NCBI RefSeq assembly: GCF_000510645.1
Contig: NZ_KI783301.1
Location: forward strand, 893,873-957,872
Source of the DNA: Thermicanus aegyptius DSM 12793
Lineage (GTDB): Bacteria > Bacillota > Bacilli > Thermicanales > Thermicanaceae
Reading direction: 5' to 3'
DNA length: 64,000 bases
Shown here: in pieces, positions 8,299 to 17,400 of the stretch
Layout: each line of letters opens with the position of its first letter
How positions within the stretch are numbered: position 1 is the stretch's first letter
Position numbers and translations under genes: made by a program
Notes under the pieces: model-generated
What the model was told of the DNA's origin: nothing
Databases searched by the model: none
Seen by the model: the letters and a program-made list of their open reading frames with translations, nothing else

Positions 8299-9083
8299 TC
8301 TTGCTTTGCGATTGTTATCCACGTTCTTCCATCTCGTCTCTCCGCTTCAACAGGTCGCCGGAAGAATTGGGTGAGCACTTCCGCAGTGAGAAGTTCACCC
8401 GTGTTCCCTGCCCGAAAGACTTCTCCGGAACGGAGGAGGAGGGTTTTGCTGAAAAGGGGGAGAATCTCTTCGGTTTGATGGGTGACGTAGAGTAGGGTGG
8501 GTCCGTTCGGATCTTCCGCGAAGGTTTGGATGGTCCGAAGCAGTTCTTCCCTGGCGAAAAGGTCGAGTCCATTCGTCGGCTCATCCAGGATGAGTAGTTT
8601 GGGGGAAGCCATCAGGGCACGTGCGATGAGGAGGCGCTGCTGCTCTCCCTGAGAGCATGTCCCATACGCCCTGTTTTTCAGGGAACCGCAGCCCAACTTT
8701 TCCATCAGGGAGTAGGCCGTTTCCATCGCTTCAGGAGTAGGCGTTTCGTAGAGGCCGATGGAAGCGAATTTTCCGCTTACGACCACATGTTGGGCCAGTT
8801 CCCATCCATCGATCCGGGCGAGGAGGGAGGAGCTTACCCATCCGATGGATTGCCGGAGATCATGAAGATCCGTTTGGCCAAATTTTTTCCCAAGAACCGT
8901 TATTTCTCCTTTGGTGGGCCAGATATATCCGTTGATCAAGTTGAGGAGGGAGGTTTTTCCGGACCCGTTTAAACCCAGAATCGCCCAATGCTCTCCCTTT
9001 TTCACCTGCCATGTGATCTCCTTTAAGATACTCCTTTTTTCCCTAATCCAGGAAACCCCATTCATGTCGATGATCCGTTCCAC
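8295..9083 (-). CDS. ylmA: ABC transporter ATPase, YlmA-like
   Basis: A 262-aa stand-alone ATPase. Walker A is GLNGSGKTS, the signature is a variant (CSQGEQQR), Walker B is LLILDEPTNGLD and the H-loop is VTHQTEE. The overall sequence and length match the B. subtilis YlmA type, a soluble ATPase without a dedicated permease in its operon. The start is GTG 9083 with AGAGGAAG 8 nt upstream. No partner is nearby, so a regulatory or ribosome-associated role is as possible as transport. Symbol given by resemblance only. Confidence 0.78.
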   Translation of the reverse strand: MERIIDMNGVSWIREKRSILKEITWQVKKGEHWAILGLNGSGKTSLLNLINGYIWPTKGEITVLGKKFGQTDLHDLRQSIGWVSSSLLARIDGWELAQHVVVSGKFASIGLYETPTPEAMETAYSLMEKLGCGSLKNRAYGTCSQGEQQRLLIARALMASPKLLILDEPTNGLDLFAREELLRTIQTFAEDPNGPTLLYVTHQTEEILPLFSKTLLLRSGEVFRAGNTGELLTAEVLTQFFRRPVEAERRDGRTWITIAKQD

Positions 9084-9335
9084 GCGTTAACTTCCTCTCT
9101 AAATTTATTTTTCCATCATAGGATCACTTTTCCCATTTTACTATATTTGCGGGACAGTTGCAGCCTGCATCGACCTAAAAAGTTCCGATGGATTGGAGAT
9201 TTATGTAGATCCCATGAGTCTTCCATAGAGATGTCGGGACGAAACTTTTATCGGACAAGCGGCGTATCTGCTTATGGTAGAAAGAAGAGCTATGAAAGTG
9301 ATATGAATCATTTATTATCGATTTGAGGGATACAT
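9084..9335. other. Intergenic region between divergent genes
   Basis: It must hold the leftward promoter for the YlmA-like gene. No convincing -35/-10 pair, riboswitch or small gene was found. Confidence 0.4.
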
Positions 9336-9923
9336 ATGGGAGATTTGCCGCTGGAAGTGGAAAATCTAAACGCGGGCTATGAAGGGAAGGCGAAAGTGCG
9401 TCGTCTTGATTTTCAATTGAAGGAAGGAGAGATCGTCGGCCTCATCGGGTTAAACGGAGCAGGGAAGAGCACCACCATGAAGACCATCCTCGGTTTGCTG
9501 CCGAAAATGGGTGGGAGCATCCGATTTTGGGGAATGACGATGGAGGAGGAACCGTTACAGGTAAAGAGAAGGATCGCCTACATTCCGGAGATGCCCCTTC
9601 TTTATGACGAGTTGACCTTATGGGAACATCTTCAATGGGTGGCGATGGCCTATGGACTGGATCAGGCCGCCTTTGAGGCTCGGGTCGGCCCCCTCCTCAC
9701 GCAGTTCCGTATGGAGGGGGTAAAACACCACTTTCCATCTTCTTTTTCGAAGGGAATGAGGCAGAAGGTGATGGTGCTTTTCGCCTTTCTCATGCTGCCC
9801 ATCATTTTGGTTAGCGGCATCGCTTTTTTTCAAAGTTTGCCCCTCTATGTCCTTCCCCTCGTCTGGCTGGGAGGCTATCTTTTCACCGACCGGCTCCTTA
9901 TATGGAAGCTGAGGTGGATGTGA
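9336..9923 (+). pseudogene. Chimeric remnant: EcsA-like ATPase N-half fused to a permease C-tail
   Basis: Residues 1 to about 150 match the first part of EcsA-type ATPases: Walker A GLNGAGKST, then YIPEMPLLYDELTLWEH and the signature FSKGMRQK. The frame then changes abruptly into two hydrophobic segments (near 9780-9900) ending WKLRWM, like the end of a membrane subunit. Walker B, the D-loop and the H-loop are missing, so it cannot hydrolyse ATP normally. In Bacilli ecsA is followed by ecsB, a membrane protein. The simplest reading is an in-frame deletion joining the 5' part of ecsA to the 3' end of ecsB. No clear Shine-Dalgarno is seen before ATG 9336. Confidence 0.75.
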
Positions 9924-10141
9924 AACACGAGAGTCAAAACGGATTTTAATCTCGAACAACCGGGGCGGTCCGAAAGGTTGGAATGTTTGTTAGAGCATAG
10001 ATTGATAGGGAAATCACACGGTAGAGATCAAATCGAAATTACACCGGTTGATGCATTATTCACATTTTCATTAAAAGGATTTTTTTCGGTGGATGTATAA
10101 TGAAAGAGTAATGAAAATAATTTGAAATGGAGATGTGTTTC

Positions 10142-10864
10142 ATGAAACCGGTGATCGGCATTACCAGCAGCTATGCGAAAATCAGCGAATTTAGCGAAGG
10201 TGTATACATCCATCATGATTATCACCGTGCCATCGAAGCCAGCGGAGGGATTCCCCTGATCCTACCTGTCGTTCACCCCGATCTATTCTTGGAGACAATC
10301 GATCTATGCGATGGGGTGATCTTTTCCGGAGGAGAGGATGTGGCTCCGCAATTCTATGGGGAAGAGCCCCATCAGAAGCTGGAGATGGTATCCTTTGAAC
10401 GGGATCGGATGGAGATCGCAGGCATTCAAAAGGTGATTTCCCAGGATAAACCCCTACTCGCCATCTGCAGAGGGATCCAGGTGCTCAATGTGGCGTTGGG
10501 CGGGACCCTGTTTCAGGATCTCCCCAGCCAATATCCCGGAGCCCTTCAACATCGGCAGAAGATCCCTCGCCCCCTCGCCACCCATAGCGTGAAGGTGAAT
10601 GGGGATTCCAGGCTAGCCCACATCATCGGTCAAAGAGAAATTCGGGTGAACAGCCTCCATCATCAAGCGGTAAACCAAGTCGCCCCCTCCTTAACGGTGG
10701 TGGGACGATCTCCGGACGGAGTGGTGGAAGCGGTCGAAGATCCATCCAAAGGATTTCTGATCGGAGTGCAGTGGCACCCTGAATCGATGTTTCCGTGGGA
10801 CCCGAACGCAAAAGCATTGTTCCAGGAATTTGTTCGTCGAAGTGCCGAGAGAAAGAATTTGTGA
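10142..10864 (+). CDS. Class I glutamine amidotransferase, gamma-glutamyl-GABA hydrolase-like (peptidase C26)
   Basis: A 240-aa cytoplasmic hydrolase. The nucleophile Cys lies in AICRGIQVLN and the His/Glu pair in QWHPESMF, completing the Cys-His-Glu triad. Motifs near the start (GITSSYA) and DLPSQYPGALQH place it with the PuuD / peptidase C26 group, which cleaves gamma-glutamyl amides such as gamma-glutamyl-GABA. ATG 10142 has GGAGA 8 nt upstream; an in-frame ATG at 10127 lacks a ribosome site. A perfect TATAAT at 10096-10101 may be its -10 box, though no good -35 is seen. It is monocistronic, so the substrate is open. Confidence 0.83.
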   Translation: MKPVIGITSSYAKISEFSEGVYIHHDYHRAIEASGGIPLILPVVHPDLFLETIDLCDGVIFSGGEDVAPQFYGEEPHQKLEMVSFERDRMEIAGIQKVISQDKPLLAICRGIQVLNVALGGTLFQDLPSQYPGALQHRQKIPRPLATHSVKVNGDSRLAHIIGQREIRVNSLHHQAVNQVAPSLTVVGRSPDGVVEAVEDPSKGFLIGVQWHPESMFPWDPNAKALFQEFVRRSAERKNL

Positions 10865-11123
10865 TTGACTTTGATGCTGCGGGTCTTTTCATCCGCCCGA
10901 AGGAACGGACAAAGGATTTACGCGCCAACCGAAGGCTTAGATGTACATAGGGTCCAGGGGAAGGATTCGTCACCCTGCTCGGAGAAGGGCGGGGTGATGT
11001 TTTTGGAAGGACGGTTGGAGGAAATGGGAGGAGAATGTCGAATAGGTTCCTAAGAATCGTTCCCCGTAGTTTCTATATCTCATGATAGAATGAATGATAG
11101 AATGAAAAATGAGGGATTGATCC
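10865..11123. repeat. Intergenic region with a 12-bp tandem duplication before jetD
   Basis: No supported gene is present. Just before jetD, ATGATAGAATGA is repeated twice without a gap (11082-11093 and 11094-11105). Each copy contains TAGAAT, a possible -10 element, but no matching -35 was found. The repeat may be an operator or promoter duplication for the defence operon. Confidence 0.5.
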
Positions 11124-12209
11124 ATGATCGGAACCATTCGCGCTTATTTACAAACGGTACAATCTAAAACGACCCGGCGGAAAAAGATCGCCGTTGATGA
11201 ATTGGAACGATCCATCATGGATGCATACGGATCGGTCGACCATTACCTGCAGGCCGGCGGTTACCAATCATTCTATCAGGGGGTAAAACAATTGGAGCAG
11301 GAAGGCTTGATCGCCCCCTTACGTTCCGCCCCTTTGAACGGCCGTACACCCCCCTTGTCCGCGTCCTACTGGCTCATGCCGCAGGGCGTCACGGCCCGAT
11401 GGAGTGAGGTACAGATGTTGCGGGTTGCCGATCGGTTGAATATGGAAAAATACCGGCAGCAACCATCCCTGCAGACCGATGAGGAATGGGGCCGCATTGA
11501 GCGAGTTTATCGCTTTCTCCTCCGCGCTTATGAACGGGAATGGGTTACGCGGGAAGAACGCTCCCTGGAATTGTTCGGGAATGAGAAATGGCTGGCGGGG
11601 AGTGAAGGAAATGCTTTTTTAAGTCGAATCGGGATCTCCTTGGAGGATTTGAAAGCGAGAGTTTATGGGGAGCCCTTTGTCTTCTGGCCCCGTCCCGGGG
11701 TCGACGTGGCGAAGGCGAGGGATGTGCTGATTGTGGAGAACCTCTCTTTTTTCCACACCGTAAAGAGGGTGCTGGAGTCAGGGAGGGAGATCGGAGGGAT
11801 AGAGCCTGATCTCCTCGTTTACGGGGAAGGAAAAAAGATCGAGTCCAGCTTTCCTTTTTTGTTCGACCTCATGTCGGGGACAGATCTTCGATCGGTGAGG
11901 GTGAACTATGTGGGAGACATCGACGCGGAAGGGTGGGGAATCTATGTACGCCTCGTCCGTCGTTATCCCGAGATGAATGTGCGCCTCGCCTTTCCCCTCT
12001 ATTCCGTCATGTGTGCGGTGTCGCGCCGCTTCGTTGAATTGCCGTCGTATCGGGATCAAAGCGAAAACGAAGAAGTGCTGCAGGATATCATTCGCTCCTT
12101 TACCGCGAACGGATTAGACTCGGAAGCGCGTCTTATTGCTGATTTATGGCGGCAGAGGAGACGTATCCCCCAAGAAGTCCTCACGTTTGAAACTTTCCTA
12201 CAGCGTTAA
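11124..12209 (+). CDS. jetD: Wadjet-type nuclease subunit JetD (Toprim fold)
   Basis: A 361-aa protein. The C-terminal half carries a Toprim-like metal site: Glu205 in VLIVEN, and Asp265, Asp267 and Glu269 in VGDIDAEG. This resembles topoisomerase VI subunit A and the JetD family (DUF2220-like). The tail has RRIPQE, similar to the conserved C-terminal motif of JetD proteins. The N-terminal ~100 residues look like a winged-helix arm. In known Wadjet systems JetD is the endonuclease that cuts circular plasmid DNA once the SMC motor has extruded it. Here it is the first gene, 21 bp before jetA. It starts at ATG 11124 with GAGGG upstream. The role is family knowledge; activity of this copy is inferred. 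Confidence 0.8.
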   Translation: MIGTIRAYLQTVQSKTTRRKKIAVDELERSIMDAYGSVDHYLQAGGYQSFYQGVKQLEQEGLIAPLRSAPLNGRTPPLSASYWLMPQGVTARWSEVQMLRVADRLNMEKYRQQPSLQTDEEWGRIERVYRFLLRAYEREWVTREERSLELFGNEKWLAGSEGNAFLSRIGISLEDLKARVYGEPFVFWPRPGVDVAKARDVLIVENLSFFHTVKRVLESGREIGGIEPDLLVYGEGKKIESSFPFLFDLMSGTDLRSVRVNYVGDIDAEGWGIYVRLVRRYPEMNVRLAFPLYSVMCAVSRRFVELPSYRDQSENEEVLQDIIRSFTANGLDSEARLIADLWRQRRRIPQEVLTFETFLQR

Positions 12210-12230
12210 TATATAGAGAGGTGCAGTTCG

Positions 12231-13730
12231 TTGAAAGAACGTTGGCAGGGTTTTAGCGAGCGTGTGAAGCGCTTAAATCCATTGTGGCAGCTGGGCGGCG
12301 GGATGAATCTGGGGGAATTGAACCCATATGCCCGGATGCTGGGACTTGCTTTATTGCTGGAAGTTTTTTTTAGGGAATTGGACAACAATCCGGCACGAAC
12401 GCGCCAAGACTTACTCCAGATCACCCAGGATTTGCTCCAAGAAATGCACTTGCAGGTATCGGATGTGCAGATCATCCGGCGTTTTGTGGACGGCATCTTG
12501 TGGAGCGGGACTCCGCAAATGCAAGAATCCTTCGTCGCCTATTTCTTTGATGAAAAAGAGGAACGGATGGCGGAACAGAGTTTCCGCTATTTACAGGAAG
12601 ACCGCCTGAACTCCCAGTGGGAGAGAGGGGGAAATACGGTTTATCAGCTGACGGATGAGTCGCTGGAGCTCATCTTCATGAGCCGTGAGGTTTTGCAGGA
12701 GCTGGAAATTGGCATCGACCAGCTCTATGTGCAGCAGCAGATCAAACGGGGCAATTATCGGAAAGCCCTTCGGGGGTTGGATGATCTCTTGGCCAAGGTC
12801 AACCGTTTGATCCAGCAGGAACAGGGCTATCAGGCGGATATGAAGCGGAATCCCAAAATCATTTTTCAACAGGGAGGACGATGGCGGTCGAAACGGGAAG
12901 AAGAGATCCACGCCCAGTTCGCCGAGGAGAAAAAGCGGTTCGATGAACTGCAAAGGGCTTTGCATCGGATGCAGGAGACCGATTCCGGTGAATGGTACGC
13001 TTTACAGGACAAGCTGGAGAGGACACGGGTTCAACATGACAAACTGGCGCAGGTCGTATTGGATAATATAGCACTGGAGGTTGAACTGCGCGTCCGCTAT
13101 CCGCAATTGTTCTGGAATCGTCCCTCCTATTCTTTCCGACGTAATGTATGGGAAGAGGGGATCTTGAAGGAAGGATTGGCCCATCCCGATCAGCTTTCTC
13201 TGTTTCTTGAGCCCCTCTTCTCGCCGGAGCCTCCCTTTCTTTTTCCGCTGGACTGGGGATGGGCCGAGCAGACGGAAAGCGTTTGGGAGGAGGAAGAGCG
13301 GGTAGAGGAGACGTCGGCGGAAATCGAAGCGTATGTGCCGCATAGGATCGATTTTGAACAGATTGCCGACGTTTGGCAGTCCATCTTTTTGAAATTGCTG
13401 GAAGAGGGACATTTCTCCCTCTCCGAGCTTGCCCACATCGGCCCGGAAGAACAACAAAAGTGGTTGCTCCAGAAGGAGACCTCCGATCTGTGGCTGATGT
13501 TCTTCGCCAGTCCCCTCGTCGTTCCGCCTTTGACGCCTGAAATGGCGGTGACGGATGATAGGCTGAAGTTGATCCAGGTTTTGCAGAACCGGGACCCACG
13601 CTTTCTCGCACTTACCGGCAAGCGCATTCGTGTGCAGATCGAACCGGGAAAACCGATGATTCGGTGGGAAAAAATGGCCATCACACCCTTTTACATGATC
13701 GTGGAAGAGGAGGGAAACCCCATTGATTGA
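12231..13730 (+). CDS. jetA: Kleisin-like subunit JetA / MukF-like
   Basis: A 499-aa protein. The N-terminal ~150 residues look like helical winged-helix domains (LTDESLELIFMSREVL). A long charged helical middle (about 165-275) and a C-terminal winged-helix-like part follow. This layout is that of bacterial kleisins such as MukF and JetA, which bridge the SMC heads. It begins at TTG 12231 behind AGAGAGGTG and overlaps jetB by 8 bp. No catalytic motif is seen. The assignment rests on position between jetD and jetB-jetC, size and domain layout rather than on a motif of its own. Confidence 0.7.
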   Translation: MKERWQGFSERVKRLNPLWQLGGGMNLGELNPYARMLGLALLLEVFFRELDNNPARTRQDLLQITQDLLQEMHLQVSDVQIIRRFVDGILWSGTPQMQESFVAYFFDEKEERMAEQSFRYLQEDRLNSQWERGGNTVYQLTDESLELIFMSREVLQELEIGIDQLYVQQQIKRGNYRKALRGLDDLLAKVNRLIQQEQGYQADMKRNPKIIFQQGGRWRSKREEEIHAQFAEEKKRFDELQRALHRMQETDSGEWYALQDKLERTRVQHDKLAQVVLDNIALEVELRVRYPQLFWNRPSYSFRRNVWEEGILKEGLAHPDQLSLFLEPLFSPEPPFLFPLDWGWAEQTESVWEEEERVEETSAEIEAYVPHRIDFEQIADVWQSIFLKLLEEGHFSLSELAHIGPEEQQKWLLQKETSDLWLMFFASPLVVPPLTPEMAVTDDRLKLIQVLQNRDPRFLALTGKRIRVQIEPGKPMIRWEKMAITPFYMIVEEEGNPID

Positions 13731-14466
13731 AAACGAACAGGTGCAACAAGCCGCGGCCCTTTTCTTCTCGCTGCTTAAACGAAAGGTGATCCCGTTAGAC
13801 GATCCCATCGTCCAATCGTATTTTCGTGAAGAGGGGGTTCGGGATGCGCTGCGCATTCTCGCCAACGAGTCGGGAACGGAGCTCTTGCAGACCCAGGATC
13901 GATTACATCTGGTGGCAAGGCCGCAGGGTTCCGTCTTTGCCACCTCGTTTACGCATATGAAGAATCGGTATGGGGAGTTGGAGACGAAGAAGTATTTCTA
14001 CCTGCAAAATGTGATCATGCTCGTTTTTTTGGCGGAAATCGATGTGGAGAACGGTCATCGCCTTCGCTGGGAGAATCAGGGGATCTCCTATTACCAATTG
14101 GAACGGCAGGTGGATTTGACGCTGAAACGCTGGCGGGAGAAAGAAGAGGAGTCGGAGGGTTGGTTTAGCCGCGATTGGGGGGTAGCCGTATCGGAAATGG
14201 CCGATCTCTGGGCTGCCCTCTCTACCCAGGATGAGACGGGCGAAAACCCTGCTTCCCTCACCCGCCGAACCCGCCTGGGGAATATCGCGTTGGCGATGCG
14301 GGTATTACGGGATGAGAACCTGGTCTATATCGCCGAGGATATCTTAAGGGTTACGCCTCGTCCCGAATTATACGAACGTTTGGAAGGAATTTATCACCGT
14401 CAGGACCGTTATCTGGAATTGCGGAATCTGATTCGTCGAAGCCTATCGGAGGAGGGGTTATTGTAG
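13723..14466 (+). CDS. jetB: Kleisin-associated subunit JetB / MukE-like
   Basis: A 247-aa, mostly helical protein with winged-helix character. It looks like the small Bacillota proteins annotated DUF6063, which occur next to large SMC-like ATPases. In MukBEF and Wadjet complexes the equivalent subunit (MukE/JetB) binds the kleisin as a dimer. The start is TTG 13723 with GAGGAGGGA upstream, overlapping the jetA stop. The jetC ATG follows its stop codon directly, so jetA, jetB and jetC are translationally coupled. Assignment is by context and size; no catalytic residues are visible. Confidence 0.68.
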   Translation: MIENEQVQQAAALFFSLLKRKVIPLDDPIVQSYFREEGVRDALRILANESGTELLQTQDRLHLVARPQGSVFATSFTHMKNRYGELETKKYFYLQNVIMLVFLAEIDVENGHRLRWENQGISYYQLERQVDLTLKRWREKEEESEGWFSRDWGVAVSEMADLWAALSTQDETGENPASLTRRTRLGNIALAMRVLRDENLVYIAEDILRVTPRPELYERLEGIYHRQDRYLELRNLIRRSLSEEGLL

Positions 14467-17400
14467 ATGCCGAGGATGGAACGCATTCGTATCACCGGGG
14501 TACGGTATGAAAATATGCGCAAACGGCACGAGGATACCCTTTTGGATCTGTGCAATGAGGACGGACCGCAACATACCCTGATCACCCTTGTGAACGGCGG
14601 AGGAAAAGGCCTGCTGTTGCAAATGATCTTTCAACTTCTTTTGCCCAAGACCACATGGGGAAAAAATGGGGAGAACCGCGTTGAAGCCTTGTTTTATAAC
14701 GAACGGAAGGCGTTTCGTCCATACACCTTTCATGTGGGCATCGAGTGGCGCCTCGATACGGAGCCACGATCCTGGTTGATGACGGGGATCGCCGTCACCG
14801 CCAAGGAAAAACAAAGAGTGGATGAGTCGGAGGAGAATCCCTCCGACATCCATTACATACTTTATACCCAGACTTATGGAAAACCCCACGATTGGGATCT
14901 GGCAAAGATGCCCCTTTACGATACGGAAAGACGGGAAGGGGTACAGATGGAGGAATTAAAAGCATTCCTTGATCGGCAGAAATCACTCTTTCAAACTTTT
15001 TCTCCCTCCCGTTTACGAGACTACTACGATTACCTCGCCTCTTTCGGAATTGAAAAGGGCGATTGGCAGGTGATGCGGAAAATTAACAAGGAGGAGGGCG
15101 GAGTGGAGGCTTTCTTCAGCGATGGCCAAGATAACGACGGTCTCTTTCGCCATAAAATTATCCCTACCATAAGCCAATACCTGCAGACGGAGGAATCGGA
15201 AGGGCTTGTCCCCCTTTTTCGTTCTTCGGTGAAGATCGCCCAGGATCTGCCGAAGTTAATGGCTCGGGAGGCTTCCTACCGAGAAATGCAAGAGGTGTTA
15301 AACCCCCTGAAGGATTCTTTGGAGAACGGCCTCTTGGAAAAAAAGAGGGTTGAAGAGCATCAGGAGAAAGGGGAGGTTTTGCTCGGCGCAATACATGGTT
15401 GGCAGGAAACGTTAGGCGCAGAGCTTGAAAAATGGGGAGAGGAGAAAGAGCGTGAAGAGGAACGACTGAGGGATTGGCTCTGGCAGGAAGCGAACGTAAG
15501 CTATGCGAAACAACATCGGAAAGTGAAGCAGATGAAAGATCGGCTCGAGCAAATCACGAAGCAGAAGATTTCAAAGGCCGAGAGGGTAGCCACGTTGGAA
15601 CGGGAGGTGAAACTCGCTCACCTCCACTACTTGTTGCGCCAATGGTCGGATCTGGGGAATCAAGAGAGGGAAACCCGAGAGGAGATCGAACAATTGCAAA
15701 AGTCCATGGAAGCTTCCCCCACCGCCCAGGAGCTGGAGCGCCTACGAAAACATCTTGCGGAGGAGTGGGATCGGGCTGCCTCCCTTTGGGCGGATCATAT
15801 CGCCCAGGTGGATCAGGCCAAAAGGGAGTTTCAGGATCTGCAGTTCGCCACGAAGGAGGAGATCAAACAAACCGACCGGCGTCTGGTGGAGAAAAAAGGG
15901 AGAGCAGGGACCTTATCTGAAAAAATGAAAGAGTTTAACGGCCAGGCCATCCGGATGGCCAATCGCTATGGCGCCAAAGTAAATACAGATCCGGAGGCGG
16001 TGCTCCGAGAACACCAGAGGGAGTATGAACAACGGAAAGAGAATCTGGCCGAATTAAAACGGCAGCTGGAGGAATATCAACGGGAGAAAGAGAGAGTTAT
16101 CGCAGAACAAAGCGCCCTCACTCAGGAAAAAGAACAGCATGAAAGAAAGCGGCTTGAGCTGGAAGAAGCGTACCATGCGCGCCGGAAAGGGGAAGAGTCG
16201 CTCTACATTAAACTCCGTTCGTTCTTTCCGGAGTGGTCCGTGGAGGATCGCGGCGGGATGGGTTGGTTGCAAGAGGCGGCACGGAGGATCCAGGAAAAAA
16301 TCACGAAAGTGGAGAGAGCACACAAAGAGGAGGAGCAAGCCTATTGGATGCACCAATTGGACCGTTCGCTCCAAACGGAGGAGTACTGGATTCCCAATCG
16401 GGATCTCGCTCAGCTTTATCGGCATTTGGAGGCGGCCAATATCCAGGCGGTGTATGGAACCGAATTTTTGAAAGATTTGTCGGCCGAAGAATCCCTCTCC
16501 TATATCCGTCGTTATCCCCTCTTACCCTATGGGCTTGTAATCTGGAAGGCGGACGAAAAGCGGCTCAAAACACTTTTCTCCTCTCCTAAAGCACGGGAGT
16601 GGTTTCTCCGCTCTCCGGTCCCCATCTATTCCCGGGAGATTGAACCTGCGTCCCACTCTCCGGTGGAGGGAGAAGGGGATGGCTGGTTCTCCGATCGGAC
16701 CGCCCTCTATCTCCATGATTTCGGCATGGAATTGGCGCTCGGCGATGAACGCTGGGTTCAATGGCGAGAGAGGTTGGAGGAAGAGGAAGCGCGCTTTAAG
16801 TCCGCCCTCGCCATGTATGAAGAACAGGTGAAAAGCTTACGGGAGATATGGGATGACATTCGGATGTTGCTCCGGGAAACACCGTCGGCGGTCTGGCAGG
16901 AGAGGATGGAGGAAGAAAAGGAATGGCTCACGGGCCTGGAGGATCGTTTGCAGCAGCTGGAATCCAGGGAGACGGAGCGTAAGGAGGCCGTCCGGAGAGT
17001 ATCGGAAAAAAGCCTGGAAACGGAAGAATTGATGCGAAGGCAAGAAGAGGCCATCGGGGAACTGAAGCGGTGGATCGACCGGGTTCTTCAATACAAAGGG
17101 GATATGAGGGAACGGGACGAAGTTCTGCAAGAGATCCATCGTCTGGAAACGGAAAAGAGGAGTTTGGAGGAGCGCTACACCCGGCTTGAGAACGGGTTAA
17201 ACGATTTGAAAGATAATGAGAGGAATTGGAGGGGGAAAAGGGAAAAGGAATTCGAGGAAGTAAAAAAGGTGCTGGCGGATGCCGCTTTTCCCGCCGGAAG
17301 TAAGGGAGAATACGAGGAACGGGTACGAATCATCAATGAATGGGTCGAGGTTGAAATCTCCTGGGAGACGGATACTCGGCGCTTGCTTCAATTCGCCCGC

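Noticed and set aside
12859-13611. 250-codon leftward frame inside jetA
   Set aside because: Very rich in Pro, Arg and Ser, typical of the reverse frame of a GC-biased coding region; jetA explains the DNA.
13002-13943. 313-codon leftward frame across jetA/jetB
   Set aside because: Antisense shadow of two well-placed coupled genes; no ribosome site and no family match.
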